From Actinomycetota bacterium (GTDB lineage Bacteria > Actinomycetota > Acidimicrobiia > Acidimicrobiales > JAHWLA01): DNA of 6,299 nucleotides. The notes under the pieces were generated by a model. The model searched no databases. It saw nothing but the letters and a program-made list of their open reading frames with translations, and was not told the origin of the DNA. The DNA lies in NCBI GenBank assembly GCA_019347595.1, contig JAHWLA010000169.1, positions 1 through 6,299 on the forward strand, read 5' to 3'. Within the stretch, counting starts at the first letter, position 1, and every line of letters begins with the position of its first letter. Position numbers and translations under genes: made by a program. Below are positions 1 to 5,178 of this stretch, in pieces.

Positions 1-1
1 C

Positions 2-553
2 AGTCAGCTCGCCCATCTTGCCGTGAGCAGCTACCGCCACAGCCGACGTTCGGGGCTCGACCTCGAGGCTGCCTACCTGGCCATGGACGCCGCCATCGCG
101 GCGAGAGGTCACGGCGAGGAATACGTCACGTGCATCCTGGGGCGGCTCGACCTCACCGGGGGAGCCTTCACGTGGATCAACGTCGGCCACCCGTTGCCTC
201 TGCTGGTCCGCGACGGGAACGTCGTGGGCCGAATGTCGTGCGAGCCGACGCTGCCGGCCGGACTCGGTCATGGCCTCGCCGGCGACCGCGTGATCGGTGA
301 CGGTGTGATCGAGGTCGCTCATGACGTTCTCCAGCGAGGTGACCGCGTCTTCTTCATCACCGACGGTGTGGTCGACTCCCACCGACCCGGCGGCGAAGAC
401 TTCGGGGAGGAACGCCTCGTCGAGCTCCTCGGGGTCCGCTCCCGCGAGGGTCTCGATGCGGCGGAGACCGTCCGTCAGCTTTCACATACGGTCTTGGACC
501 ACCACGGTGTCCTGAGCGACGACACCACTGCCTTCCTCGTCGACTTCCACTAG
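2..553 (+). CDS. SpoIIE/RsbU-type PP2C serine phosphatase, C-terminal part (5' end outside window)
   Basis: Probable protein serine phosphatase of the SpoIIE/RsbU branch of PP2C. Characterised members dephosphorylate STAS-domain anti-anti-sigma proteins and so release a sigma factor. The reading frame is open to the left edge, and the 183 visible residues match the second half of the catalytic domain. A conserved YRxxRRxGLDL-like stretch lies near 41-66, and the NVGHPLPLL core strand (family NAGHPPPLL) at about 179-205. The RGDRVFFITDGVV motif, with a metal-binding Asp, is at about 334-372. A C-terminal DDTT, with the last metal-binding Asp, is at about 518-529. The GTG at 23 lies inside the conserved domain, so it is an internal Val codon and not a start. 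Any N-terminal sensor domain (GAF or PAS are common) is outside the window. The gene ends in TAG and is followed by a terminator-like hairpin, so it probably ends its transcript. The family call is firm; the substrate is unknown. Confidence 0.9.
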   Translation, partial: SQLAHLAVSSYRHSRRSGLDLEAAYLAMDAAIAARGHGEEYVTCILGRLDLTGGAFTWINVGHPLPLLVRDGNVVGRMSCEPTLPAGLGHGLAGDRVIGDGVIEVAHDVLQRGDRVFFITDGVVDSHRPGGEDFGEERLVELLGVRSREGLDAAETVRQLSHTVLDHHGVLSDDTTAFLVDFH

Positions 554-618
554 CTGACGACCGAGACGATGGCGACGGCCTGCAAGGTTGAACCGCCCCG
601 GGCCTGGTGAGCGTGGTG

Positions 619-645
619 CCCGCCGTCCACGGCGGGTTGGTTTTC
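619..645 (+). terminator. Rho-independent terminator after the SpoIIE phosphatase gene
   Basis: A perfect 7-bp GC stem, CCCGCCG (619-625) with CGGCGGG (630-636) around a TCCA loop, is followed directly by TTGGTTTT. It lies 66 nt after the phosphatase stop codon and before the next gene on the same strand, as an intrinsic terminator should. Confidence 0.7.
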
Positions 646-700
646 CCGTTCGACGCGGACCCCCGTGCGACGAGTGCCTGAGTGACGGCCCGAGAACATC

Positions 701-719
701 CTGTGCTCATTTCGCACAG
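701..719 (+). promoter_or_regulatory. Palindrome at the HTH gene start, candidate autoregulatory operator
   Basis: CTGTGC (701-706) and GCACAG (714-719) form a perfect inverted repeat around the 7-nt spacer TCATTTC. The last G is the first base of the GTG start codon of the HTH gene. Xre/Cro-type repressors are dimers that often bind such short palindromes at their own promoters, so self-repression is a reasonable inference. No Shine-Dalgarno is visible between the palindrome and the GTG, which would fit a leaderless transcript whose promoter is covered by the palindrome. I do not see a convincing -10 box. Confidence 0.45.
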
Positions 720-1180
720 TGATCGAGACGCAGGCGGAGCTGGGCGAACGGGTCGCTCTCGGCCGGAATCCGGCTGGGCTCACCCAGGAGGCGCTCGCCG
801 ATGCGGTGGGTCTTGACCGGAGTGCCCTGGCGAAGGTCGAGCGAGGAATTCGCCGGGTGTCCGCCCTGGAGCTCGCCCGAGTCGCGCGGGTCCTCGACCT
901 TCCACTCGACTGGTTTCTCAATGAGTCGCCGCCCGCCATCGTAAATCGCCGTTCGGAATCGGCCACCCTTGAGGCGGTCAGCCGCCTCGACGGGGAAGTC
1001 GATGGCCGTCGACATGGCTCCCTGCACCGGGGCAAGCTTCTTCGCCTGGGCGGACGCCAAGGGGTGCCGATCTCACACGGTCGCTGCGTTAGCCAGTCGC
1101 ACTTCGTGGAAGCGGTCGTGGCGCTGGCCGCCGAGCCCCCGTCCATGGAGGTCTACGAGGCGAAGCGAGCCGCGCTCTGA
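719..1180 (+). CDS. Xre/Cro-type helix-turn-helix regulator with a possibly eroded C-terminal half
   Basis: DNA-binding regulator of the Xre/Cro-C1 type, 153 residues. The HTH domain covers about residues 8-68. The segment GLTQEALADAVGLDRSALAK (20-39) gives helices 2 and 3, followed by VERG and a fourth helix, SALELARVARVLDLPLDWFL (48-67). This form of HTH often precedes an ImmA/IrrE metallopeptidase domain in longer proteins. No HExxH motif is seen here and the protein is far too short to contain one. Residues about 85-114 are rich in Arg, Gly and His and look like an out-of-frame read, while the last ~30 residues (HFVEAVVALAAEPPSMEVYEAKRAAL) again look like normal protein. The gene may therefore carry frame damage in the middle. 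The GTG at 719 is the only credible start, because an in-frame TGA lies at 683. No Shine-Dalgarno is visible. The start overlaps a palindrome that may be its own operator. The HTH call is firm; the target genes are unknown. Confidence 0.75.
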   Translation: MIETQAELGERVALGRNPAGLTQEALADAVGLDRSALAKVERGIRRVSALELARVARVLDLPLDWFLNESPPAIVNRRSESATLEAVSRLDGEVDGRRHGSLHRGKLLRLGGRQGVPISHGRCVSQSHFVEAVVALAAEPPSMEVYEAKRAAL

Positions 1181-1209
1181 CCCTGACGACCACCTCGTGG
1201 CAGTAGAGC

Positions 1210-1246
1210 GAAGGCCCCGCCGAGCAGCGGCGGGGCCTTCTTCTTC
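1210..1246 (+). terminator. Strong terminator hairpin between convergent genes
   Basis: A perfect 13-bp stem (1210-1222 with 1228-1240, core GGCCCCGCCG/CGGCGGGGCC) closes a 5-nt AGCAG loop and is followed by the pyrimidine run TTCTTC. It starts 30 nt after the HTH gene stop and lies 28 nt past the stop of the anti-sigma gene on the other strand. The pyrimidine tail is on the + side, so it serves the HTH gene best. The same stem could also stop or protect the minus-strand sigma operon message, but no T-run follows it in that direction. Confidence 0.8.
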
Positions 1247-1267
1247 GCTATGGGGCTCGCAGGTTGC

Positions 1268-2083
1268 TTACGGCCTCGCCGGAGCCTCCGGAGCGTTGGA
1301 GGCGCCGCTGCTGCTGCGGCCGCCGCTCGTCTCCTCGGCCGTCCCGGTGCCCGTGGTGCTGGAACCATCGGTCGCACCGTCAGCGGTCCCGGTGCCGCCG
1401 CTGTTGGGCGTCTCGACGGGGGCGGAGCCGCCTGAAGACGCACCGCCCGCGGGAGCGGCCGGGGCCGTGTCGGCGCCGTGCGTGCCGGCCTGGCTCCTGC
1501 CGTCGCTCGCCGTGCCGGAGACCTCGGCGCCCTTGTCGACGCCCGTCGACTCGGTGGTGCGAGCGATGTCGGAGACGTCGCCGCCCTTGCCCTCGTCGGC
1601 AGGTGCCGGCGTCTCGGCATCACTGCGGTCGGCCTCGTCGGCGGTCGAACGGCCGCGCTCGGAGCGGTCGGAGGCGGGAAGGTCGAAACCGACCTTCGCC
1701 GCCGCTTCGGACAGGAAGTCCTGGGCACTGGAGCCCAGGTTGCCGGTGGCCGCCGCGGCGACGCCTCCCGACAGGACGATGCCGCCGGCGAGTCCTGCAG
1801 CAGCCAGCTTGCTTGCGATGAGGTGGGAGATCACGGAACGCCTCCGGGCGGTGGTGTGAGTGCGGTGAGTGGGGGTGGAGACGATCGCTTCCGCCATGGC
1901 GGCGAGGAATGCCGGGTCGGGCTCGACCTTCGCCGTGGTCGACGCCGCCTCGAACAGGCGGGCGACGGCCTCGAACCGGGGCGGTGCGTCGGCGGCGGGG
2001 ATGCCGTCGAGCAGCCGGTCGGCGGTGCTCGGGTCGATGTCGGGACGCTTCATCTCGTCGTCGTAATCCCCGGAGAGGGTCAT
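1268..2083 (-). CDS. Single-pass membrane protein, probable anti-sigma factor of the upstream ECF sigma gene
   Basis: Probable membrane-bound regulator that holds the co-transcribed ECF sigma factor inactive; the role is inferred from position and layout. It has 271 residues. The N-terminal cytoplasmic part (1-85) contains DRLLDGIPAADAPPRFEAVARLF (22-44), a pattern I associate with actinobacterial anti-sigma-like proteins. A basic stretch (RTHTTARRR, 74-82) precedes one hydrophobic segment (about 88-113). The tail from 114 to the end is outside the cell by the positive-inside rule. It starts with QDFLSEAAAKVGFDLP (121-136), then becomes Ser/Thr/Gly/Ala-rich and probably disordered. No zinc-binding HxxxCxxC motif and no cysteines are present, so it is not a classic ZAS-domain anti-sigma factor. 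The ATG at 2083 overlaps the sigma TGA (ATGA) and has a GGAAGG Shine-Dalgarno at 2093-2098, which decides this start over the ATG at 2053. Translational coupling is likely. Confidence 0.7.
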   Translation of the reverse strand: MTLSGDYDDEMKRPDIDPSTADRLLDGIPAADAPPRFEAVARLFEAASTTAKVEPDPAFLAAMAEAIVSTPTHRTHTTARRRSVISHLIASKLAAAGLAGGIVLSGGVAAAATGNLGSSAQDFLSEAAAKVGFDLPASDRSERGRSTADEADRSDAETPAPADEGKGGDVSDIARTTESTGVDKGAEVSGTASDGRSQAGTHGADTAPAAPAGGASSGGSAPVETPNSGGTGTADGATDGSSTTGTGTAEETSGGRSSSGASNAPEAPARP

Positions 2084-2646
2084 GGCGTTACGCCTTCCGT
2101 CAGATTTTCCTCGGCCGCCCGCCTGAGCCGCCGCAGTGCGCGGTGCTGGAGCACCCGGATGGTGGCGGCGCGCTTGCCCGTGATCTCGGCCACCTCGTCG
2201 GCCGAGAGGCCCGCCACCACCCGCAAGAGCACGATCTCCGCCAACTCGGGGGGCAGCACGGCGGCGATCATGGCGGCAGCCCGGTCGCCTCCGGCGGCAT
2301 CGACGGCTTCGTCCTCGGCGCTCGCCGACGACGGGGCCGACCACTCGAGGACGTCGTCGGCAGTCGCCGTCGAGCGACGACGGTGGCGATTACGCAGCTC
2401 GTTGGCCATCCGCCGGTGGGCGATGGTGAACAGCCATCGCCGGAAAGCCGCCTCGTCACCGCTGAACGAGCGCAGTGACCGGGCCGCTTCCAACCAGACC
2501 TGGGACGCCACGTCGTCGGCATCGTGACCCAGGCGCGCGCCGAGGTAGCGCACCAAGGCGGGGTGCGTCGAGCGGAACAACTCCGCCACCGCCCACTCGC
2601 CGCCGGCCTGCGCGGCCAGGAGGATGCTCTCGAACGTGTCGTCCAC
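2080..2646 (-). CDS. ECF-type RNA polymerase sigma-70 factor
   Basis: Extracytoplasmic-function sigma factor, 188 residues, a usual length for the group. It would direct RNA polymerase to a small set of promoters when its partner releases it. Region sigma2 spans about 24-92, with LVRYLGARLGHDADDVASQV (31-50) for core binding and -10 recognition, and FRRWLFTIAHRRMANELRNR (68-87). A variable linker follows at 93-122. Region sigma4 spans about 130-177, with LPPELAEIVLLRVVAGLSADE (131-151) and the HTH VAEITGKRAATIRVLQHRALRRLRR (about 152-176), which reads the -35 box. The GTG at 2646 is chosen because no other start lies in frame upstream near the domain edge. No Shine-Dalgarno is seen; a TATGGC hexamer 6 nt upstream could be the -10 box of a leaderless message, though this is weak. 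It is first in a two-gene operon with its probable anti-sigma factor and divergent from the GAF-ANTAR gene. The family call is firm; its regulon is unknown. Confidence 0.93.
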   Translation of the reverse strand: MDDTFESILLAAQAGGEWAVAELFRSTHPALVRYLGARLGHDADDVASQVWLEAARSLRSFSGDEAAFRRWLFTIAHRRMANELRNRHRRRSTATADDVLEWSAPSSASAEDEAVDAAGGDRAAAMIAAVLPPELAEIVLLRVVAGLSADEVAEITGKRAATIRVLQHRALRRLRRAAEENLTEGVTP

Positions 2647-2805
2647 GGCAACGCCATAGTGCCCGACCGACCGATCGCCGACAGCACACTCCCGAAAATC
2701 GAAGTGCCCGGCGTGCCTCCGGCCGCCGTCGGAATCGCGAGCGACTTGGAGTACCGTGACAGCGAGCCAGCCGCCTGTCTGAAGCCGATCAGGATCTGCG
2801 ACTGA

Positions 2806-2821
2806 CTCCCGTTCCGGGAGG
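2806..2821 (+). promoter_or_regulatory. Shine-Dalgarno sequence inside a small hairpin before the GAF-ANTAR gene
   Basis: GGAGG at 2817-2821 lies 5 nt before the ATG at 2827 and is the clearest ribosome binding site in the window. Most of it is also the right arm of a perfect inverted repeat, CTCCCG (2806-2811) and CGGGAG (2815-2820), with a TTC spacer. In RNA the hairpin would hide the ribosome site, so translation may be damped or controlled. A 6-bp GC stem can arise by chance in DNA this GC-rich. Confidence 0.5.
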
Positions 2822-2826
2822 CGTTA

Positions 2827-3543
2827 ATGGCAGATACGGGCTCTGACGGCCTGGACGGCGGTCGCGAAGCGCTCCGGCGATTTCTCGCCGGCGAAGACAG
2901 CTTGGAGATGATGCTCGAGCGCGTGGCGCTCATCGCCACCGAGACCGTGCCGGGCTGCGACCTGGCCAGCATCACCATGCTCAAGCGCGGCACACCGGCC
3001 ACTCCGGTCTGCACCGACAAGGCTGCGCTCGCCCTGGACGAGACGCAGTACGAAGCGGGCGATGGGCCCTGCCTGGCCGCCATCCGCCACCGCGGCGTGG
3101 AAGAAGTGAGCATCGCTGTGGAGCGTCGGTGGCCTCCGTTCACCAGCGAAGCCAGGAAGCGCGGCGTGCAGTCCGTGCTGTCCGTCCCGCTCGGCGATCC
3201 CGAGGTGGTGCACGGCGCCCTCAACCTCTACTCCCGGTCGCGGCCGGAGTACGACGACGCAGCCCGCACCATCGCGTGCCTGTTCGCCGACCAGGTCGGC
3301 ATCGCCGCGGCCAACGCCTCGGCGTACGCCGAGGCCTACGAGCTCTCGCACCAGCTCCGGGAGGCGATGGAGTCGCGCGCCGTCATCGAACAGGCCAAGG
3401 GGATTCTCATCGCCGCCCAGCGGTGCACGCCGGAGCAGGCCTTCGACATCCTCAAGCGAGCGTCGCAGAACCAGAACCGCAAGGTCCGCGCCGTCGCCGT
3501 CGAGATCGTCGAACGGCACGCCGGCCGACCCAACGGCTCGTAG
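2827..3543 (+). CDS. GAF-ANTAR sensor and RNA-binding antiterminator
   Basis: Cytoplasmic signalling protein of 238 residues with two domains. A GAF domain (about 25-165) includes CDLASITML (44-52), the YEAGDGPCLAAIRH segment (75-88), VQSVLSVPL (114-122) and GALNLYSR (130-137); GAF domains bind small ligands or sense redox state. A helical linker (about 160-178) leads to a C-terminal ANTAR domain (about 176-230). The ANTAR domain carries REAMESRAVIEQAKGIL (178-194), the ALMxxxxxxxxxAF-like turn AAQRCTPEQAFDILKRAS (196-213) and a final helix VRAVAVEIVER (220-230). ANTAR domains bind paired RNA stem-loops and relieve transcription termination. This architecture is common in actinobacteria, where ligands and RNA targets are mostly unknown. 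The ATG at 2827 is set by GGAGG 5 nt upstream. It is divergent from the ECF sigma gene across 180 bp, so shared control is possible. No two-hexaloop ANTAR target RNA was recognised nearby. Confidence 0.92.
   Translation: MADTGSDGLDGGREALRRFLAGEDSLEMMLERVALIATETVPGCDLASITMLKRGTPATPVCTDKAALALDETQYEAGDGPCLAAIRHRGVEEVSIAVERRWPPFTSEARKRGVQSVLSVPLGDPEVVHGALNLYSRSRPEYDDAARTIACLFADQVGIAAANASAYAEAYELSHQLREAMESRAVIEQAKGILIAAQRCTPEQAFDILKRASQNQNRKVRAVAVEIVERHAGRPNGS
3316..3335. repeat. Perfect 20-bp palindrome inside the GAF-ANTAR gene
   Basis: GCCTCGGCG and CGCCGAGGC flank a central TA with no mismatch, making a fully self-complementary 20-mer. It lies in the codons of the helical linker between the GAF and ANTAR domains (residues 164-170, ASAYAEA). 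The Ala-rich linker read with GC-rich codons could produce it by chance. It could also form an 8-bp hairpin with a GUAC loop in the message. Confidence 0.6.
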
Positions 3544-3567
3544 CCGCGGGCGGCTGCGGATGGCGGC

Positions 3568-4014
3568 CTACGCCGTCGGGCGCGCCGCGAGGATCGCCTT
3601 CAGCCGGCGCAGGTTTTTGTTGTTGGCCCGCCGCATGGCGAACCCCATGAACGGCGCCATGAGCTTGGAGAAGCCGCGCGGCTCGCCACGATTGCGCAGC
3701 GTCATGTCGGTAGTGCCCGGCTTGGCAGGCCCCCACGTGTACGTCGTCTCCATGGGGAACGGCCCCTCCGCCGTGCGCATGACCAGCCGCTCGCCCGGGG
3801 CGAAGTCGACGACCTCGTAGGTGTACGTCAGCGTGCGCCCGAGGAAGCGGGCTACGAAGGCGACCTGCGAGCCCAGTGCGGCGGGCGGCGGGGTGCGCCA
3901 CTCCACCGAGCGGATGCTGGCGTACCACGCGGGAGCGTTGGCCGGGTCGGCCGCGTACGCCGCCACCTCGTCGGCCGGGCGCTCGATGGTGATAGCGGTG
4001 GTGACATCCACCAT
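3568..4014 (-). CDS. SRPBCC (START/Bet v1-like) superfamily protein
   Basis: Small protein of 148 residues with an SRPBCC-type helix-grip fold, which forms a deep pocket for hydrophobic ligands. Evidence is the N-terminal strand VDVTTAITIERPADEVAAYAAD (2-23), where ERPADEVAAYAADPANAPAWY (11-31) is the usual first helix region followed by the conserved Trp. It continues with SIRSVEWRTPPPAALGSQV (33-51), the paired strands VAFVARFLGRTLTYTYEVVDFAPGERLVMR (51-80), FPMETTYTWGP (86-96) and a long C-terminal helix (about 113-143) ending in a basic stretch, MRRANNKNLRRLKAIL. There is no signal peptide or membrane segment. The ATG at 4014 is chosen because the fold begins right after it and the frame upstream only reads across the SIP gene in antisense. 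No clear Shine-Dalgarno is seen. The family call is good; ligand and reaction are unknown. It is convergent with the GAF-ANTAR gene 24 bp away, without a good terminator between them, and divergent from the SIP gene. Confidence 0.85.
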   Translation of the reverse strand: MVDVTTAITIERPADEVAAYAADPANAPAWYASIRSVEWRTPPPAALGSQVAFVARFLGRTLTYTYEVVDFAPGERLVMRTAEGPFPMETTYTWGPAKPGTTDMTLRNRGEPRGFSKLMAPFMGFAMRRANNKNLRRLKAILAARPTA

Positions 4015-4068
4015 GAGCCGCCAGTAGGCCGCAGTCGCCGCCCGACCGACCTGCGAGGCTGGAACGCC

Positions 4069-4875
4069 GTGGCCACCATCCGACCTCGCCGCCCGCCTCC
4101 GCCCTTCCGCCGGGTCGCCGTCCGTCGGGTGATGCGCCTCACGCCACGCATGGTGCGCCTCACCCTCGCCGGCCCCGAGCTGGCCGGGTTCACGGTGGAC
4201 GAGCCCGCCGCCAGCGTGCGCCTGCTCGTGCCGTCGCCGGGCACCGACGAGCTCGTCATGCCCACATGGAACGGCAACGAGTTCCTCCTGCCCGACGGCC
4301 GGCGGCCCGCCCTGCGCACCTTCACCCCACGACGGTTCGACCCCGAGGCGCTGCAGCTCGACCTCGACATCGTGCTGCACGGCGGCGGCGTGGCCTCGAG
4401 CTGGGCGGCGGCCGCGCAGCCGGGCGACGCGGCCGCGGTGTCGGGGCCGGGGCGCGGCTACACCGTCGATCCCGACGCAGCCGCCTACGTGCTGGTCGGC
4501 GACGAGACCGCCATCCCCGCCATCGGCCAACTGCTCGACGCGCTCCCACCCGGCATGCCGGTCGAGGTGCACATCGAGGTCGCCCACCCCGACGCCCGGC
4601 TGCCGCTCCCCGAGCACGAGGGGGCCGCGGTGGCATGGCACGAGCTGCCGGCGAGCGCGCTGCCCGGCGACGCCATGGTGGCTGCCGTCCGGGACGCCGA
4701 CATCCCGGACGGGGCGCGGGTGTGGGCGGCGGGCGAGGCGGCCGCCGTGCACCGCATCCGCCGCCACCTGTTCGAGGAACGAGGCGTGGCGCGCAGCCGG
4801 ACGTCCGTACGCGGCTACTGGAAGCACGGCCGCGCGGGCGACGGCGACGGCGAGAGCGACAGCGACAGCGACTGA
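4069..4875 (+). CDS. Siderophore-interacting protein (SIP) family flavin-dependent ferric reductase
   Basis: Likely cytoplasmic FAD-containing reductase of the SIP/ViuB family, which uses NAD(P)H to reduce ferric siderophores and free the iron. It has 268 residues, close to the family norm. The FAD-binding barrel covers about 12-130, with RVMRLTPRMVRLTLAGPEL (20-38), the flavin-binding motif ALRTFTPRRFD (81-91, family R-x-Y-T-x-R, here Phe for Tyr) and VLHGGGVASSWA (102-113). The SIP nucleotide-binding domain follows, with YVLVGDETAIPAI (140-152), RVWAAGEAAAVHRIRRHL (217-234) and the hallmark VRGYWKHG (247-254). The end is an unusual acidic tail, GDGDGESDSDSD, encoded by short repeats. The GTG at 4069 is supported by GAGG at 4055-4058. 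No siderophore synthesis or transport gene is seen beside it, and no iron box was recognised, so the iron role rests on family alone. It is divergent from the SRPBCC gene by 54 bp and convergent with the MoaD-like gene 12 bp away. Confidence 0.9.
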   Translation: MATIRPRRPPPPFRRVAVRRVMRLTPRMVRLTLAGPELAGFTVDEPAASVRLLVPSPGTDELVMPTWNGNEFLLPDGRRPALRTFTPRRFDPEALQLDLDIVLHGGGVASSWAAAAQPGDAAAVSGPGRGYTVDPDAAAYVLVGDETAIPAIGQLLDALPPGMPVEVHIEVAHPDARLPLPEHEGAAVAWHELPASALPGDAMVAAVRDADIPDGARVWAAGEAAAVHRIRRHLFEERGVARSRTSVRGYWKHGRAGDGDGESDSDSD

Positions 4876-4887
4876 GCGGCGACGCCG

Positions 4888-5178
4888 TCAGCCGCCGGAG
4901 ACAGCCGGCAGCACCGCCACCTCGACACCCTCGGGCACCACGGTGTCCACCCCCGCCAGGTCGCGGGCGTTGTCGGAGCCGACGAACACGTTGACGTGCC
5001 GACGCACCATGCCTGTCTCGTCGCGCACGCGTCGTCCCACCGCGGGGTGGCGCTCGGCCAAGGCATCGAGGACGGCGGCCACGGTCGCCGTCCTCGATGC
5101 ACCGAGGTCGAGTTCGACGCTCGCTGCGCCGTCGGCGAAGGGGCGCAGCGCCGAGGCCAAGCGGACGACGACCCTCAG
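4888..5178 (-). CDS. MoaD/ThiS-family ubiquitin-like sulfur-carrier protein, CTG start
   Basis: Small beta-grasp protein of 96 residues. It opens with the strand RVVVRLASALRPFA (2-15), followed by VELDLGASRTATVAAVLDAL (21-40), the helix and turn AERHPAVGRRVRDETG (41-56), and VNVFVGSDNARDLAGVDTVV (62-81). It ends PEGVEVAVLPAVSGG (82-96). The final Gly-Gly is the site that E1-like enzymes adenylate and turn into a thiocarboxylate in MoaD and ThiS, so a sulfur-carrier role is likely. No E1 partner or molybdopterin gene is in the window, so it need not be the MoaD of cofactor synthesis. The first beta strand is complete only if translation starts at the CTG at 5178, whose TG is shared with the TGA of the propeller gene (CTGA). 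No ATG or GTG lies in frame nearby, and a TTG at 5160 would remove most of the first strand. A perfect 15-bp inverted repeat sits inside the gene. Confidence 0.85.
   Translation of the reverse strand: MRVVVRLASALRPFADGAASVELDLGASRTATVAAVLDALAERHPAVGRRVRDETGMVRRHVNVFVGSDNARDLAGVDTVVPEGVEVAVLPAVSGG
5063..5100. repeat. Perfect 15-bp inverted repeat inside the MoaD-like gene
   Basis: GCATCGAGGACGGCG (5063-5077) is exactly complementary to CGCCGTCCTCGATGC (5086-5100), with the 8-nt spacer GCCACGGT. In the minus-strand message it would form a very stable hairpin over codons 27-39, starting 78 nt after the CTG start. A G-U and a C-G pair inside the spacer could extend it to a tetraloop. There is no T-run after it, so it is not a normal terminator. 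Its function is unknown. Confidence 0.9.

Noticed and set aside
707..1060. Minus-strand open frame opposite the HTH gene (possible antitoxin or small protein)
   Set aside because: It shows no recognisable motif and mirrors the HTH codons. The plus-strand HTH domain is unmistakable.
2084..2344. Extra 87 residues in frame before the anti-sigma-like protein
   Set aside because: It lies within the sigma factor gene and is a low-complexity Arg/Gly shadow. The ATGA junction with a good Shine-Dalgarno marks the true start at 2083.
969..2527. Long plus-strand open frames opposite the anti-sigma and sigma genes
   Set aside because: They are Arg/Ser/Ala-rich, show no domain, and cross the terminator hairpin at 1210-1240 or lie antisense to well-supported genes.
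2268..3224. 318-residue minus-strand open frame across the divergent promoter region
   Set aside because: It is antisense to the GAF-ANTAR gene and out of frame with the sigma gene, and its composition is that of a shadow frame.
3542..3567. Terminator between the GAF-ANTAR and SRPBCC genes
   Set aside because: Only a 5-bp stem (AGCCG/CGGCT) with no T-run on either strand, too weak to call.
4015..4827. Long upstream extension of the SRPBCC frame on the minus strand
   Set aside because: It runs antisense to the SIP gene, is Arg/His/Gly-rich without a domain, and the SRPBCC fold begins right at the ATG at 4014. It is an open frame caused by high GC content.
4924..4947. GACACC/GGTGTC inverted repeat near the end of the MoaD-like gene
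   Set aside because: Six-bp arms with a 12-nt spacer inside GC-rich coding DNA are expected by chance.
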